DNA of 15,169 nt from REEB481 sp039796915. GTDB lineage: Bacteria; Bacteroidota; Bacteroidia; NS11-12g; UBA955. The notes beneath the pieces were generated by a model. It searched no databases. It was not told the DNA's origin and saw only the letters and a list, made by a program, of their open reading frames with translations. A program made the translations under genes and the position numbers. The stretch is from positions 1 through 15,169 of the forward strand of contig JBDKIU010000150.1 in the NCBI GenBank assembly GCA_039796915.1, read 5' to 3'. Shown here one piece after another: positions 8,449 through 14,625 of this stretch (position 1 is its first letter; each line of letters starts with the position of its first letter).

Positions 8449-9137
8449 CCGTTTCTAAAAGCTTTGGTCAGCTGTTCCGCCCGAATCCAGTCAGCTTCTT
8501 CATCAATATCTACCGCTGCATACCAGGGAATTTCTACACCTTTCACCCTTCCGGCGATGATGCGGCCGGTTTGGGTAAAGCTGTGGGTATTCAGCAGGTA
8601 ATACTGTCCGCTGTCGTAATAACCCGCTTCCAGATCCTGACTGCGGGTGAGGGCATGTTCCGGATGCATGAATTCCACGAATCCTTCCTTATTCACTTTC
8701 AGGGCGCGCTGCACCGGATACGGGAAACGCAATACGGGCATCACCACATCTGCCACTCCGGCTTCCAGATCGGCACAGCCTTGTTGAATCAGCCGCGGAT
8801 CGGCAAAAAAGGAAGTGGCCAGAAACAGTCCAACAGCGTCAAAAAACTGGCCGCGCGCGGCATATTGCTGCAGCACTTCCTGAAGCACATCGGCAAGCGT
8901 GGCATGGTCGCCGGCGCTGCTGCTTCCCCGGAAAAAGGGAACTTCTGCGCCACAGGCCCGTGCGGTTTCAGCAATGCGTTCATCGTCGGTGCTCACCATC
9001 ACGGTATCAAAACAGGCGGCATCGCGCGCAGCCTGAACAGGCCAGCACAGTGCAGGTTTGCCTAAAAACGGGCGGATATTTTTCCCGGGAATACGTTTAC
9101 TCCCGCCTCGTGCTGCTATGATGGCTAATCGCTTCAC
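8445..9137 (-). CDS. pseF: Pseudaminic acid cytidylyltransferase, PseF
   Basis: PseF activates pseudaminic acid with CTP to give CMP-pseudaminic acid, the donor used by glycosyltransferases. The 230-residue protein starts with the nucleotide-binding AARGGSKRIPGKN motif (8-20) of the CMP-NeuA/KdsB fold. It also has VSTDDERIA (48-56), FRGSSS and a late VDIDEEADW motif, where the acidic residues bind metal. FPYPVQRAL and YYDSGQYY resemble PseF rather than NeuA. The start is GTG at 9137, read as GTGA over the pseC stop. The stop overlaps the pseG start by 4 bases. In pathway order it acts last, although it sits third in the biosynthetic block. Confidence 0.93.
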   Translation of the reverse strand: MKRLAIIAARGGSKRIPGKNIRPFLGKPALCWPVQAARDAACFDTVMVSTDDERIAETARACGAEVPFFRGSSSAGDHATLADVLQEVLQQYAARGQFFDAVGLFLATSFFADPRLIQQGCADLEAGVADVVMPVLRFPYPVQRALKVNKEGFVEFMHPEHALTRSQDLEAGYYDSGQYYLLNTHSFTQTGRIIAGRVKGVEIPWYAAVDIDEEADWIRAEQLTKAFRNG

Positions 9138-10303
9138 GCAAAGAATGCGCTGATGGTTTGAATCACATATTCCTGTTCCTCATCGCTCATCGAAGGAAAC
9201 ATCGGCAGACTCAGACAATGACTGTAATAGGCTTCGCTGCGCGGAAAATCTCCGGGAGCATAACCCAGGCTGCGGTAATACGGGTGCGTATGGCAGGGAA
9301 TGTAATGCACCTGACTGTAGATGCCACGCTCTTTCAGGAAATCATACAGTTCTTTCCGGCGGTCGGTGAGCACCACATACAGGTGATATGCATGCTTTCC
9401 GGCTGCAGTGGTTTGCAGGGTTTTTAAGGGCATTCCTTGAAATGCCGCGTCGTAGCGTGCCGCAATCTGCCGGCGGCGCTGCAAGCCTTGTTCGGCGCGT
9501 TTCAGCTGCGAGCTTCCCAGCGCACACTGGAAATCGGTAATGCGGTAGTTGTAGCCAAGTTCCTGCATTTCATGGTACCAGCCTCCGTGGTTTTCGTGCA
9601 TTTTGGCCGGATCTCGCGTGATGCCGTGCGTGCGCAGCATCATGATGCGTTCGTAGAGTTCTTTATTGTTGGTGGTAATCATTCCTCCTTCGCCGGTGGC
9701 AATATGTTTCACCGGATGGAAGGAAAAGATGGCCAGATCTGCATAGGCTCCATTGCCGCAGCGCTGCTCCACACCTTTGGAATCGGTGAAGGATGCGCCC
9801 GGCGCGTGGCAGGCATCTTCGATGATCCAGAGTCCGTGGGCGTCGGCAAGTGCCCTGAAGGCTTCCAGGTTCACGGGATTTCCGGCAAAATCCACCGGAA
9901 TGATGCCGCTGTACGTGCCTTTTGGCGCGGCTTCCAGCATACGCTGAACCGCGTTGATGTCGAGCAGGCCTGTTTCAGGGTCGATGTCGGCAAACACTAC
10001 TTCACCGCCACAGTACAGCACACAGTTGGCACTGGCGGCAAAGGTGATGGGCGTAGTAATGACTTTGCTTCCCGGCTTCACACCCAAAGCAAGCGCCGAC
10101 AAATGCAGTGCGGCGGTGCCGTTGCTCAGCGCGATGGCATAGGTGCTGCCTGTATATTGGGCAAAAGCTGCTTCAAAGGCTGCAATAGCCGGACCTTGGG
10201 TCAGGAAATCACTTTGCAGCGCTGTGCGCACGGCATCGAGGTCTTCCTCGGTAATGTGTTGCCTGCCGTAGGGAATGCTGTATTGATGTGCCTTGGGATC
10301 CAC
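9134..10303 (-). CDS. pseC: UDP-4-keto-6-deoxy-sugar aminotransferase, PseC
   Basis: This PLP enzyme of the DegT/DnrJ/EryC1 family transfers an amino group to C4 of the PseB product. The 389 residues carry the family landmarks: SNGTAALHL around 60-68, IEDACHA with the PLP-ring Asp163, and SFHPVKHIATGEGG with the Schiff-base Lys199. The beginning IPYGRQHITEEDL and the segment RTHGITRD are typical of PseC. The start is a GTG at 10303, 11 bases after the pseB stop; no ATG lies in frame between there and the conserved N-terminal motifs, so GTG is the best choice. The stop overlaps the pseF start (GTGA). Confidence 0.95.
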   Translation of the reverse strand: MDPKAHQYSIPYGRQHITEEDLDAVRTALQSDFLTQGPAIAAFEAAFAQYTGSTYAIALSNGTAALHLSALALGVKPGSKVITTPITFAASANCVLYCGGEVVFADIDPETGLLDINAVQRMLEAAPKGTYSGIIPVDFAGNPVNLEAFRALADAHGLWIIEDACHAPGASFTDSKGVEQRCGNGAYADLAIFSFHPVKHIATGEGGMITTNNKELYERIMMLRTHGITRDPAKMHENHGGWYHEMQELGYNYRITDFQCALGSSQLKRAEQGLQRRRQIAARYDAAFQGMPLKTLQTTAAGKHAYHLYVVLTDRRKELYDFLKERGIYSQVHYIPCHTHPYYRSLGYAPGDFPRSEAYYSHCLSLPMFPSMSDEEQEYVIQTISAFFA

Positions 10304-10314
10304 AACAAACGGTT

Positions 10315-11343
10315 TTACATGGGTTGGAACGAAGCATCTACGTGGGCAGTGATTTGCTCACGGATTTCCTGAACCGTCAGGAAATGCGGGTTGGTGCCGG
10401 AGTTGTACTTGAATCCGTATTCAGCCATTTTACCACCAAACGCTGCCGCCAGATCTTCGGGTTTCCAGATGGGCATACTTGGACAGATGACGAAATAATC
10501 CTTGAACTCAATGGTGTTCAGGGCATCGGTTTCGGTAATCATCTCTTCGTGCAGTTTTTCACCCGGACGAATGCCTACGATTTCATGACGCACACCGGGC
10601 GCGATGGCTTCGGCAACATCCATGATGCGGTAGGAAGGAATGCGGGGAACGAAAATTTCACCACCCCAGGCATTGCCGAGGGCGTAGAATACCAATTTCA
10701 CGCCATCTTCCAGCGAGATGTTGAAGCGGGTCATGTCCTGGTGTGTGATGGGCAAAACACCGTCTTTTCTGCGGGAGAGAAAGAACGGAATCACCGAGCC
10801 ACGGGAACCAATCACATTGCCGTAGCGCACCACAGAAAAGCTCACCTCGCGGTGGCCTTTGAAGTTGTTGGCAGCTACAAACAGTTTATCGGAACACAGT
10901 TTTGTTGCACCGTACAGGTTGATGGGCGCAGCTGCTTTATCGGTGCTCAGGGCCACCACTTTTTTCACGCCCATATCGAGGGCCGCATCAATCACATTTT
11001 CGGCACCGAAGATGTTGGTTTTGATGCATTCCATGGGGTTGTACTCGGCAGCGGGCACTTGCTTCAGCGCAGCGGCGTGTATGATGATGTCAATGCCTTC
11101 GCAAGCCCTGCGAAAGCGGTCGCCATCGCGCACGTCGCCAATGAAAAAACGGATGAAGGGATAATCTTTCTCCGGATACAGCTGGCTCATTTCAAACTGC
11201 TTGAGTTCATCGCGGGAATAGATCACCAAACGTTTCACACCGGGGAAATGGGTGCTCACCATTTCTACGAATTTTTTGCCGAAGGAACCGGTTCCGCCGG
11301 TTACCAGTATGCTTTTCCCATTTAAGTCAGGTAACTGATTCAT
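10315..11343 (-). CDS. pseB: UDP-N-acetylglucosamine 4,6-dehydratase (inverting), PseB
   Basis: This enzyme carries out the first step of pseudaminic acid synthesis. It removes water from UDP-GlcNAc and inverts C5, giving a 4-keto-6-deoxy-L-arabino sugar. The 342-residue short-chain dehydrogenase-type protein has the NAD(P)-binding TGGTGSFG (15-22) and the STDKAAAP and YGATK motifs. These supply Asp135, Lys136 and Tyr144, matching the Asp-Lys-Tyr catalytic set described for Helicobacter and Campylobacter PseB and separating it from retaining dehydratases. It overlaps the Wzt gene by 4 bases. The stop at 10315 is followed after 11 bases by pseC, the next enzyme in the path. Confidence 0.95.
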   Translation of the reverse strand: MNQLPDLNGKSILVTGGTGSFGKKFVEMVSTHFPGVKRLVIYSRDELKQFEMSQLYPEKDYPFIRFFIGDVRDGDRFRRACEGIDIIIHAAALKQVPAAEYNPMECIKTNIFGAENVIDAALDMGVKKVVALSTDKAAAPINLYGATKLCSDKLFVAANNFKGHREVSFSVVRYGNVIGSRGSVIPFFLSRRKDGVLPITHQDMTRFNISLEDGVKLVFYALGNAWGGEIFVPRIPSYRIMDVAEAIAPGVRHEIVGIRPGEKLHEEMITETDALNTIEFKDYFVICPSMPIWKPEDLAAAFGGKMAEYGFKYNSGTNPHFLTVQEIREQITAHVDASFQPM

Positions 11344-12614
11344 AGTTCTGTTTTGTAGTTAAGTTGGAAGTATCCTGTTTGTAATGCGCTTTCGTTTTCG
11401 GGAACACGAATCACGAGGGGCGCGGTCATATTATCAATAACATCGTAAGGCATTTCCTGTCTGGAGCTGCCCAGCCAGTAGTAGGTTTCGTACACGCCGG
11501 GGCTGAGGTTCAGCTGTGGCAGGGTAAGACGAAACGCAATGTTGCCTGTTTTGCCGTCAACCGGAATGCGGATGCGTTCGGTAGCGGTTACCATTTCACG
11601 GCTCAGGGATGAGCGGAGTGCCAGCAGGAAGAACAGTTCGGGAACGGGTTCGTTTACCTGAAAGTTGAAGGTAAAAGACACATCCGAACGGTAGTCAAAT
11701 TCATGCTGCTCCTGTTCCGTTCCGTGGCTGTGCATGCTCAGCGAGCTGATACGCACCTGTCCGCTGCCTCTGCGAAACTGTGCATCCTTCAGGCTGTCGT
11801 GACTGGTCAGGTCGGCCCGCATGGTGCTGTTCACATATTCACGGATCACCGTGTCGGCATTGCCTTCGTGGCTGATGCTGCCTCTTTCAATCATGATGGC
11901 GCGGTCGCAGATATCGCTCACAGCGCCCATGTTGTGGCTCACAAACAATACGGTTCTGCCTCCGCCGGCTACTTCTTTGATTTTGCCGAGGCACTTCTTC
12001 TGAAATTCGGTATCGCCCACGGCCAGCACTTCATCAATAACCAGGATTTCAGGTTCCAGATGCGCTGCCACCGCAAAAGCCAATCGCACGTACATCCCAG
12101 AAGAGTAGCGCTTTACGGGTGTGTCGATGTAGCGCGCCACTCCGGAGAACTGAACAATTTCATCAAATTTCCTTTTGATTTCAGATTTGCTCATGCCCAG
12201 GATGGCGCCGTTCAGAAATACATTTTCGCGTCCGGTAAGTTCCGGATGGAAACCGGTTCCCACTTCCAGAAGGCTGGCTATTTTTCCTTTGATGCGGATT
12301 TCTCCGGTGGTGGGCGTGGTCACGCGCGACAGGATTTTGAGCAAGGTAGATTTACCGGCGCCATTGCGTCCGATGATGCCCATCACTTCGCCCTGCCTTA
12401 CTTCAAAGTTGATGTTCTTCAAAGCCCATACGTAACGCTCTGCAGAGGCTACGGTACGGTCGTTTTCTGCTCCTACAAAAGCCAAAGGGTCGGGTTTCCC
12501 AGATAGGCGATACAAAAAACGCTTGAGGTCGTCGCTCAGGGTTTTACCTGAAAGCAAGCCCAATCGGTATTGCTTGCTGATGTTTTCCGCTTCAATTACA
12601 ACTGGTTGTATCAT
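11340..12614 (-). CDS. wzt: Polysaccharide ABC exporter, ATPase subunit with C-terminal Wzt-type extension
   Basis: I place the start at the ATG at 12614 (MIQPVVIEAENISKQYR). An in-frame start exists at 12680, but it would add 22 atypical residues overlapping the permease end, whereas 12614 lies one base after the permease stop. The 424-residue protein has Walker A GRNGAGKST (82-90), the Wzt/KpsT-type signature YSSGM (170-174), Walker B ILVIDE (190-195) and the switch His in VSHN (His227). Residues about 275-424 form a beta-rich extension like the Wzt C-terminal domain, which in O-antigen exporters such as E. coli O8/O9a binds the modified end of the finished chain. Such a domain suggests an exporter that recognises its cargo. 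The stop overlaps the pseB start as ATGA. Confidence 0.92.
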   Translation of the reverse strand: MIQPVVIEAENISKQYRLGLLSGKTLSDDLKRFLYRLSGKPDPLAFVGAENDRTVASAERYVWALKNINFEVRQGEVMGIIGRNGAGKSTLLKILSRVTTPTTGEIRIKGKIASLLEVGTGFHPELTGRENVFLNGAILGMSKSEIKRKFDEIVQFSGVARYIDTPVKRYSSGMYVRLAFAVAAHLEPEILVIDEVLAVGDTEFQKKCLGKIKEVAGGGRTVLFVSHNMGAVSDICDRAIMIERGSISHEGNADTVIREYVNSTMRADLTSHDSLKDAQFRRGSGQVRISSLSMHSHGTEQEQHEFDYRSDVSFTFNFQVNEPVPELFFLLALRSSLSREMVTATERIRIPVDGKTGNIAFRLTLPQLNLSPGVYETYYWLGSSRQEMPYDVIDNMTAPLVIRVPENESALQTGYFQLNYKTEL

Positions 12615-12615
12615 A

Positions 12616-13470
12616 TCAAACGGTATCCATAAATGATTTCTCAACCCTGTTGAACAACAGGGCTGCAAGGAAGAACACAATAACCATAAAGCCGGCGCTG
12701 TAGCTCAGGGCGTACAGATTGATTTCGGCGCCTTTCCCCATCAGCGCGAAGCGGAATGTTTCAATCACCGAAGTCATCGGGTTGGCCCAAATCACCATGC
12801 GATAGGTTTCATTCTTGATGAGGAACAAGGGAAATACCAGGGTGCTGGCAAACTTAAGCAGTTCCACACCAAAGGCCACCAGAAAGGATAAGTCGCGGTA
12901 TTTCGTTGTCAGGCTGGAAATCAGAATGCCCATGGAAAGGCCCAAACCAGCCATGATGATGATGACCACCGGCAGCAGCAGGATGTATGCGGTGATGTTG
13001 AATTCATAATTTCCCTGGAAATAGTAATAAAGCCAAACAGCCACCAGCAGCACCATTTGCACGGCGAACTTGGCCAGGTTGGAAATAACCACACTGAACG
13101 GAATCACCAGACGCGGGAAGTACACTTTTCCATAGATGGAAGCATTTCCTGTAAAGGTGGAAGAAGTTTTCATGAGACATTCGTTGAAATAGTTCCAGGG
13201 AATGATGCCTGCCATGTAGAACAGCACCGCCGGAACATCTTTAGGTCCGAGTCCGGCCAGCGAGCCAAACACAAAGGTGAACACCACTGTGGTAAGGATG
13301 GGCTGAACCACAAACCACACCGGACCCAACAACGTTTGCTTATACACCGCCACAATGTCGCGGCGTACAAACTGCGCCACAAGATCGCGGTAGCGCCAAA
13401 CCTCTTTGAGGTTTAAATCAAGCCAGCGCGTATGGGGCCTGATGATTAAATCCCATTTTTTATGCTTCAT
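12616..13470 (-). CDS. wzm: Polysaccharide ABC exporter, permease subunit (Wzm/ABC-2 type)
   Basis: The 284-residue protein is the usual length for Wzm/KpsM/RfbA-like permeases. An amphipathic cytoplasmic N-terminus (about 1-48, with WRYRDLVAQFVRRDI and YKQTLLGPVW, typical of the family) is followed by about six membrane segments, roughly at 51-72, 82-98, 122-150, 160-186, 195-217 and 254-273. The conserved NPMTSVIETFR loop precedes the last segment. With the ATPase encoded next it would move an undecaprenyl-linked glycan across the inner membrane. It starts by ATGA overlap with the antiterminator gene and ends one base before the ATPase start. Nothing in the sequence distinguishes O-antigen from capsule export. 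Confidence 0.92.
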   Translation of the reverse strand: MKHKKWDLIIRPHTRWLDLNLKEVWRYRDLVAQFVRRDIVAVYKQTLLGPVWFVVQPILTTVVFTFVFGSLAGLGPKDVPAVLFYMAGIIPWNYFNECLMKTSSTFTGNASIYGKVYFPRLVIPFSVVISNLAKFAVQMVLLVAVWLYYYFQGNYEFNITAYILLLPVVIIIMAGLGLSMGILISSLTTKYRDLSFLVAFGVELLKFASTLVFPLFLIKNETYRMVIWANPMTSVIETFRFALMGKGAEINLYALSYSAGFMVIVFFLAALLFNRVEKSFMDTV

Positions 13471-13988
13471 GTATCAATAATTTTTTCAAGATAAGCGGCT
13501 GGCAAACGCACGCGGATGCCTTGCCTGATTCCTTCCAGGGCAATCTGAAAACCGGATTCTTTTTCGTGATCCAGAACAGTTCCCAAACAGCCTTTCAGCG
13601 GACCCTGAATTACACGTACCGCGGTTCCCCGTGGCGTTCCGGGTTCCAGTCCGGCAACTTCCAGGTCATACCCGTGGTCAATCAGCTGCCGGATGAGGGT
13701 GATTTCTTCGTCGCGAACCACCGCAGCTTTCCCGTCGAAGCGCACATAGGCCACCACGCCCGGAACCTGCAGCACCCGATCTTGCTGATGTGCCAGAGGA
13801 CGAACCATCACATATCCGGTGAACAAAGGGAAATCCACCCATTTGTTGCGGTCGCTCCAACGCTGCAACCGGCGCATCAGCGGAACATAAGATTCAATCT
13901 GCTGCTGCTCCAGCCGGGCAGAAACGGCCTTCTCCTGCCGGGAAGACACATACACTACGTTCCAAGGAGTATTGTCTGCTGCGTTCAT
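13467..13988 (-). CDS. UpxY-type transcription antiterminator (NusG/RfaH paralogue)
   Basis: A 173-residue specialised NusG-like protein. The N-terminal NGN domain (about 7-108) starts with WNVVYVSSRQEK, followed by the IESYVPL and PLFTGYVMVR segments typical of NusG/RfaH/UpxY proteins. The KOW domain (about 118-165) contains GTAVRVIQGPLKG and ends LPAAYLEKI. Family members bind RNA polymerase and keep it from terminating inside one long polysaccharide operon; UpxY proteins of Bacteroides act on the operon they head. Its place as second gene of a long run of exporter and sugar genes fits exactly. No UpxZ-like partner follows it. The start is fixed by a strong ribosome binding site. Its stop overlaps the next start as ATGA (13467-13470), so its translation is probably coupled to the exporter permease. 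Confidence 0.9.
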   Translation of the reverse strand: MNAADNTPWNVVYVSSRQEKAVSARLEQQQIESYVPLMRRLQRWSDRNKWVDFPLFTGYVMVRPLAHQQDRVLQVPGVVAYVRFDGKAAVVRDEEITLIRQLIDHGYDLEVAGLEPGTPRGTAVRVIQGPLKGCLGTVLDHEKESGFQIALEGIRQGIRVRLPAAYLEKIIDT

Positions 13989-13995
13989 GGCTTCG

Positions 13996-14000
13996 CCTCC
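13996..14000 (-). promoter_or_regulatory. Strong Shine-Dalgarno sequence before the antiterminator start
   Basis: The minus strand has GGAGG (within GAGGAGG, 14002-13996) exactly 7 bases before the ATG at 13988, which is textbook spacing and fixes that start. This is notable because Bacteroidota genes seldom carry a strong Shine-Dalgarno. The leaders I inspected before the regulator, the sugar amidotransferase and the GT2-FkbM genes have none. Confidence 0.6.
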
Positions 14001-14020
14001 TCAGTCCCATACGGACCAAG
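14000..14020 (-). promoter_or_regulatory. Predicted RNA hairpin in the leader of the antiterminator gene
   Basis: On the minus strand, CTTGGTCC and GGACTGAG flank a GTATG loop and can form an 8-bp stem, two of the pairs being G-U. The hairpin lies in the 60-base gap between the regulator and the antiterminator gene. Its 3' arm overlaps the first bases of the GAGGAGG ribosome binding sequence. It could modulate translation of the antiterminator, or act as a pause or recruitment element for it. Short stems arise easily by chance, so this is tentative. Confidence 0.3.
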
Positions 14021-14048
14021 CAGGATGTTGATTCGGTTTTGCAGCAAC

Positions 14049-14579
14049 TCAGCGGCTCCAGAGCAATAACGGCTCCGCCTGCTTGCTGCGAATTTTTTCT
14101 ATATCAAAGGTCTCAGGTTCAAAAATGATATACCTGATGCGCCTTTCTATTTTCTGTTCCACCTTGGCCACCAATTCAAGCAAAAACGACTGGTTGATGC
14201 GGCCAACCATCACCAAATCAATGATGCCCGCATCCAGGCCGCGTGCGTAATCGCCCACCACAAAAACCTGCTCCACTTCGCCCAGGTGCTTGATGACATA
14301 TTCCACAATTTGGTCTATGCCCACGTATTTCAGTACAATGCTTCTGATGTCGCCAAACAGCGGATGCGATGTGTTGGCGCTGAACACCTTCTTGTTTCCT
14401 TCACTGGAGCTTTTCAGCATTCCGGCCTTCTCAAACCGATTCAGTTCCAGCCGGATGGCATTGGTGCTTTCCCCAAACTCTGCCTCCAAATTCCGCAAAT
14501 AGGCTTTGTTCGCGCTGTTCAGAAAGAACTTCAACAGCAGCTTCACCCGCGTTTTGGAAGAGATGAGGGTATCAATCAT
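14049..14579 (-). CDS. Winged-helix transcriptional regulator with degenerate nucleotidyltransferase-like domain
   Basis: The 176-residue protein has an N-terminal helix-turn-helix of ArsR/winged-helix type (about residues 5-70). The recognition region is around FGESTNAIRLELNR and the wing around SEGNKKVFSAN. The C-terminal half (about 90-170) resembles a MNT-type nucleotidyltransferase: GDYARG at 109-114 stands where active enzymes have GS..RG, and IID at 119-121 stands where they have DxD. The first metal-binding Asp is therefore Ile, so catalysis is unlikely. Proteins of this build are common at the head of Bacteroidota polysaccharide loci, next to UpxY-type antiterminators. The ATG at 14579 starts directly next to the inverted repeat and promoter element, with no room for a Shine-Dalgarno. 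The likely role is DNA-binding control of the surface-polysaccharide operon, with the C-terminal domain perhaps used for dimerisation or ligand sensing. Confidence 0.8.
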   Translation of the reverse strand: MIDTLISSKTRVKLLLKFFLNSANKAYLRNLEAEFGESTNAIRLELNRFEKAGMLKSSSEGNKKVFSANTSHPLFGDIRSIVLKYVGIDQIVEYVIKHLGEVEQVFVVGDYARGLDAGIIDLVMVGRINQSFLLELVAKVEQKIERRIRYIIFEPETFDIEKIRSKQAEPLLLWSR

Positions 14580-14580
14580 G

Positions 14581-14603
14581 AATGAGTAGCAAAATTACTC
14601 ATT
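14581..14603. promoter_or_regulatory. Inverted repeat, candidate operator for the adjacent regulator
   Basis: The sequence shows a perfect inverted repeat: AATGAGTA at 14581-14588, a 7-base spacer, then TACTCATT at 14596-14603. It ends 1 base from the regulator's start codon (ATG at 14579). Its size and symmetry suit a dimeric winged-helix protein, so I infer autoregulation by the product of 14049-14579. It is unlikely to be an intrinsic terminator of the upstream ATP-grasp gene, because no T-run follows the second arm in the minus-strand direction. Confidence 0.5.
14590..14597 (-). promoter_or_regulatory. Candidate -7 promoter element (TAnnTTTG)
   Basis: Read on the minus strand these bases are TAATTTTG, an exact match to the Bacteroidota -7 consensus TAnnTTTG. 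The element lies inside the inverted repeat 14581-14603. Transcription from it would begin only about 5-12 bases before the ATG at 14579, giving a nearly leaderless mRNA. No clear TTG/TTTG -33 element is visible at the usual distance, although an A8 tract (minus strand, 14627-14620) lies further upstream. An 8-base match can occur by chance in AT-rich DNA; position and overlap with the repeat are what support it. Confidence 0.45.
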
Positions 14604-14625
14604 TTGTGAAATTGTGCCATTTTTT

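Larger units (their letters stand above)
21..14579 (-). other. Probable single operon for synthesis and export of a pseudaminic-acid glycan
   Basis: Fourteen consecutive genes share one strand. Nine of the thirteen junctions are stop/start overlaps: eight of 4 bases or less (ATGA, GTGA or TGATG forms) and one of 8 bases. The remaining gaps are 60, 1, 11, 34 and 3 bases, with the 60-base leader before the antiterminator the largest. I see no intrinsic terminator within. Order: regulator, antiterminator, exporter pair, pseB-C-F-G-I, wbuX-Y-Z, pseH, two transferase genes. The operon probably extends past position 1. Co-transcription is inferred from spacing, not shown. Confidence 0.65.

Noticed and set aside
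10288..11325. A 345-codon open frame on the plus strand fully antisense to pseB, with similar long plus-strand frames opposite other genes (for example 3916-4857, 6239-7237 and 9437-10372).
   Set aside because: The translations show no recognisable domain. Each lies opposite a gene with clear catalytic motifs, and long antisense frames arise from the codon use of the real genes.
12615..12680. Longer Wzt reading beginning at 12680.
   Set aside because: The extra 22 residues look atypical and overlap the permease coding end, while the ATG at 12614 gives the usual family N-terminus one base after the permease stop.
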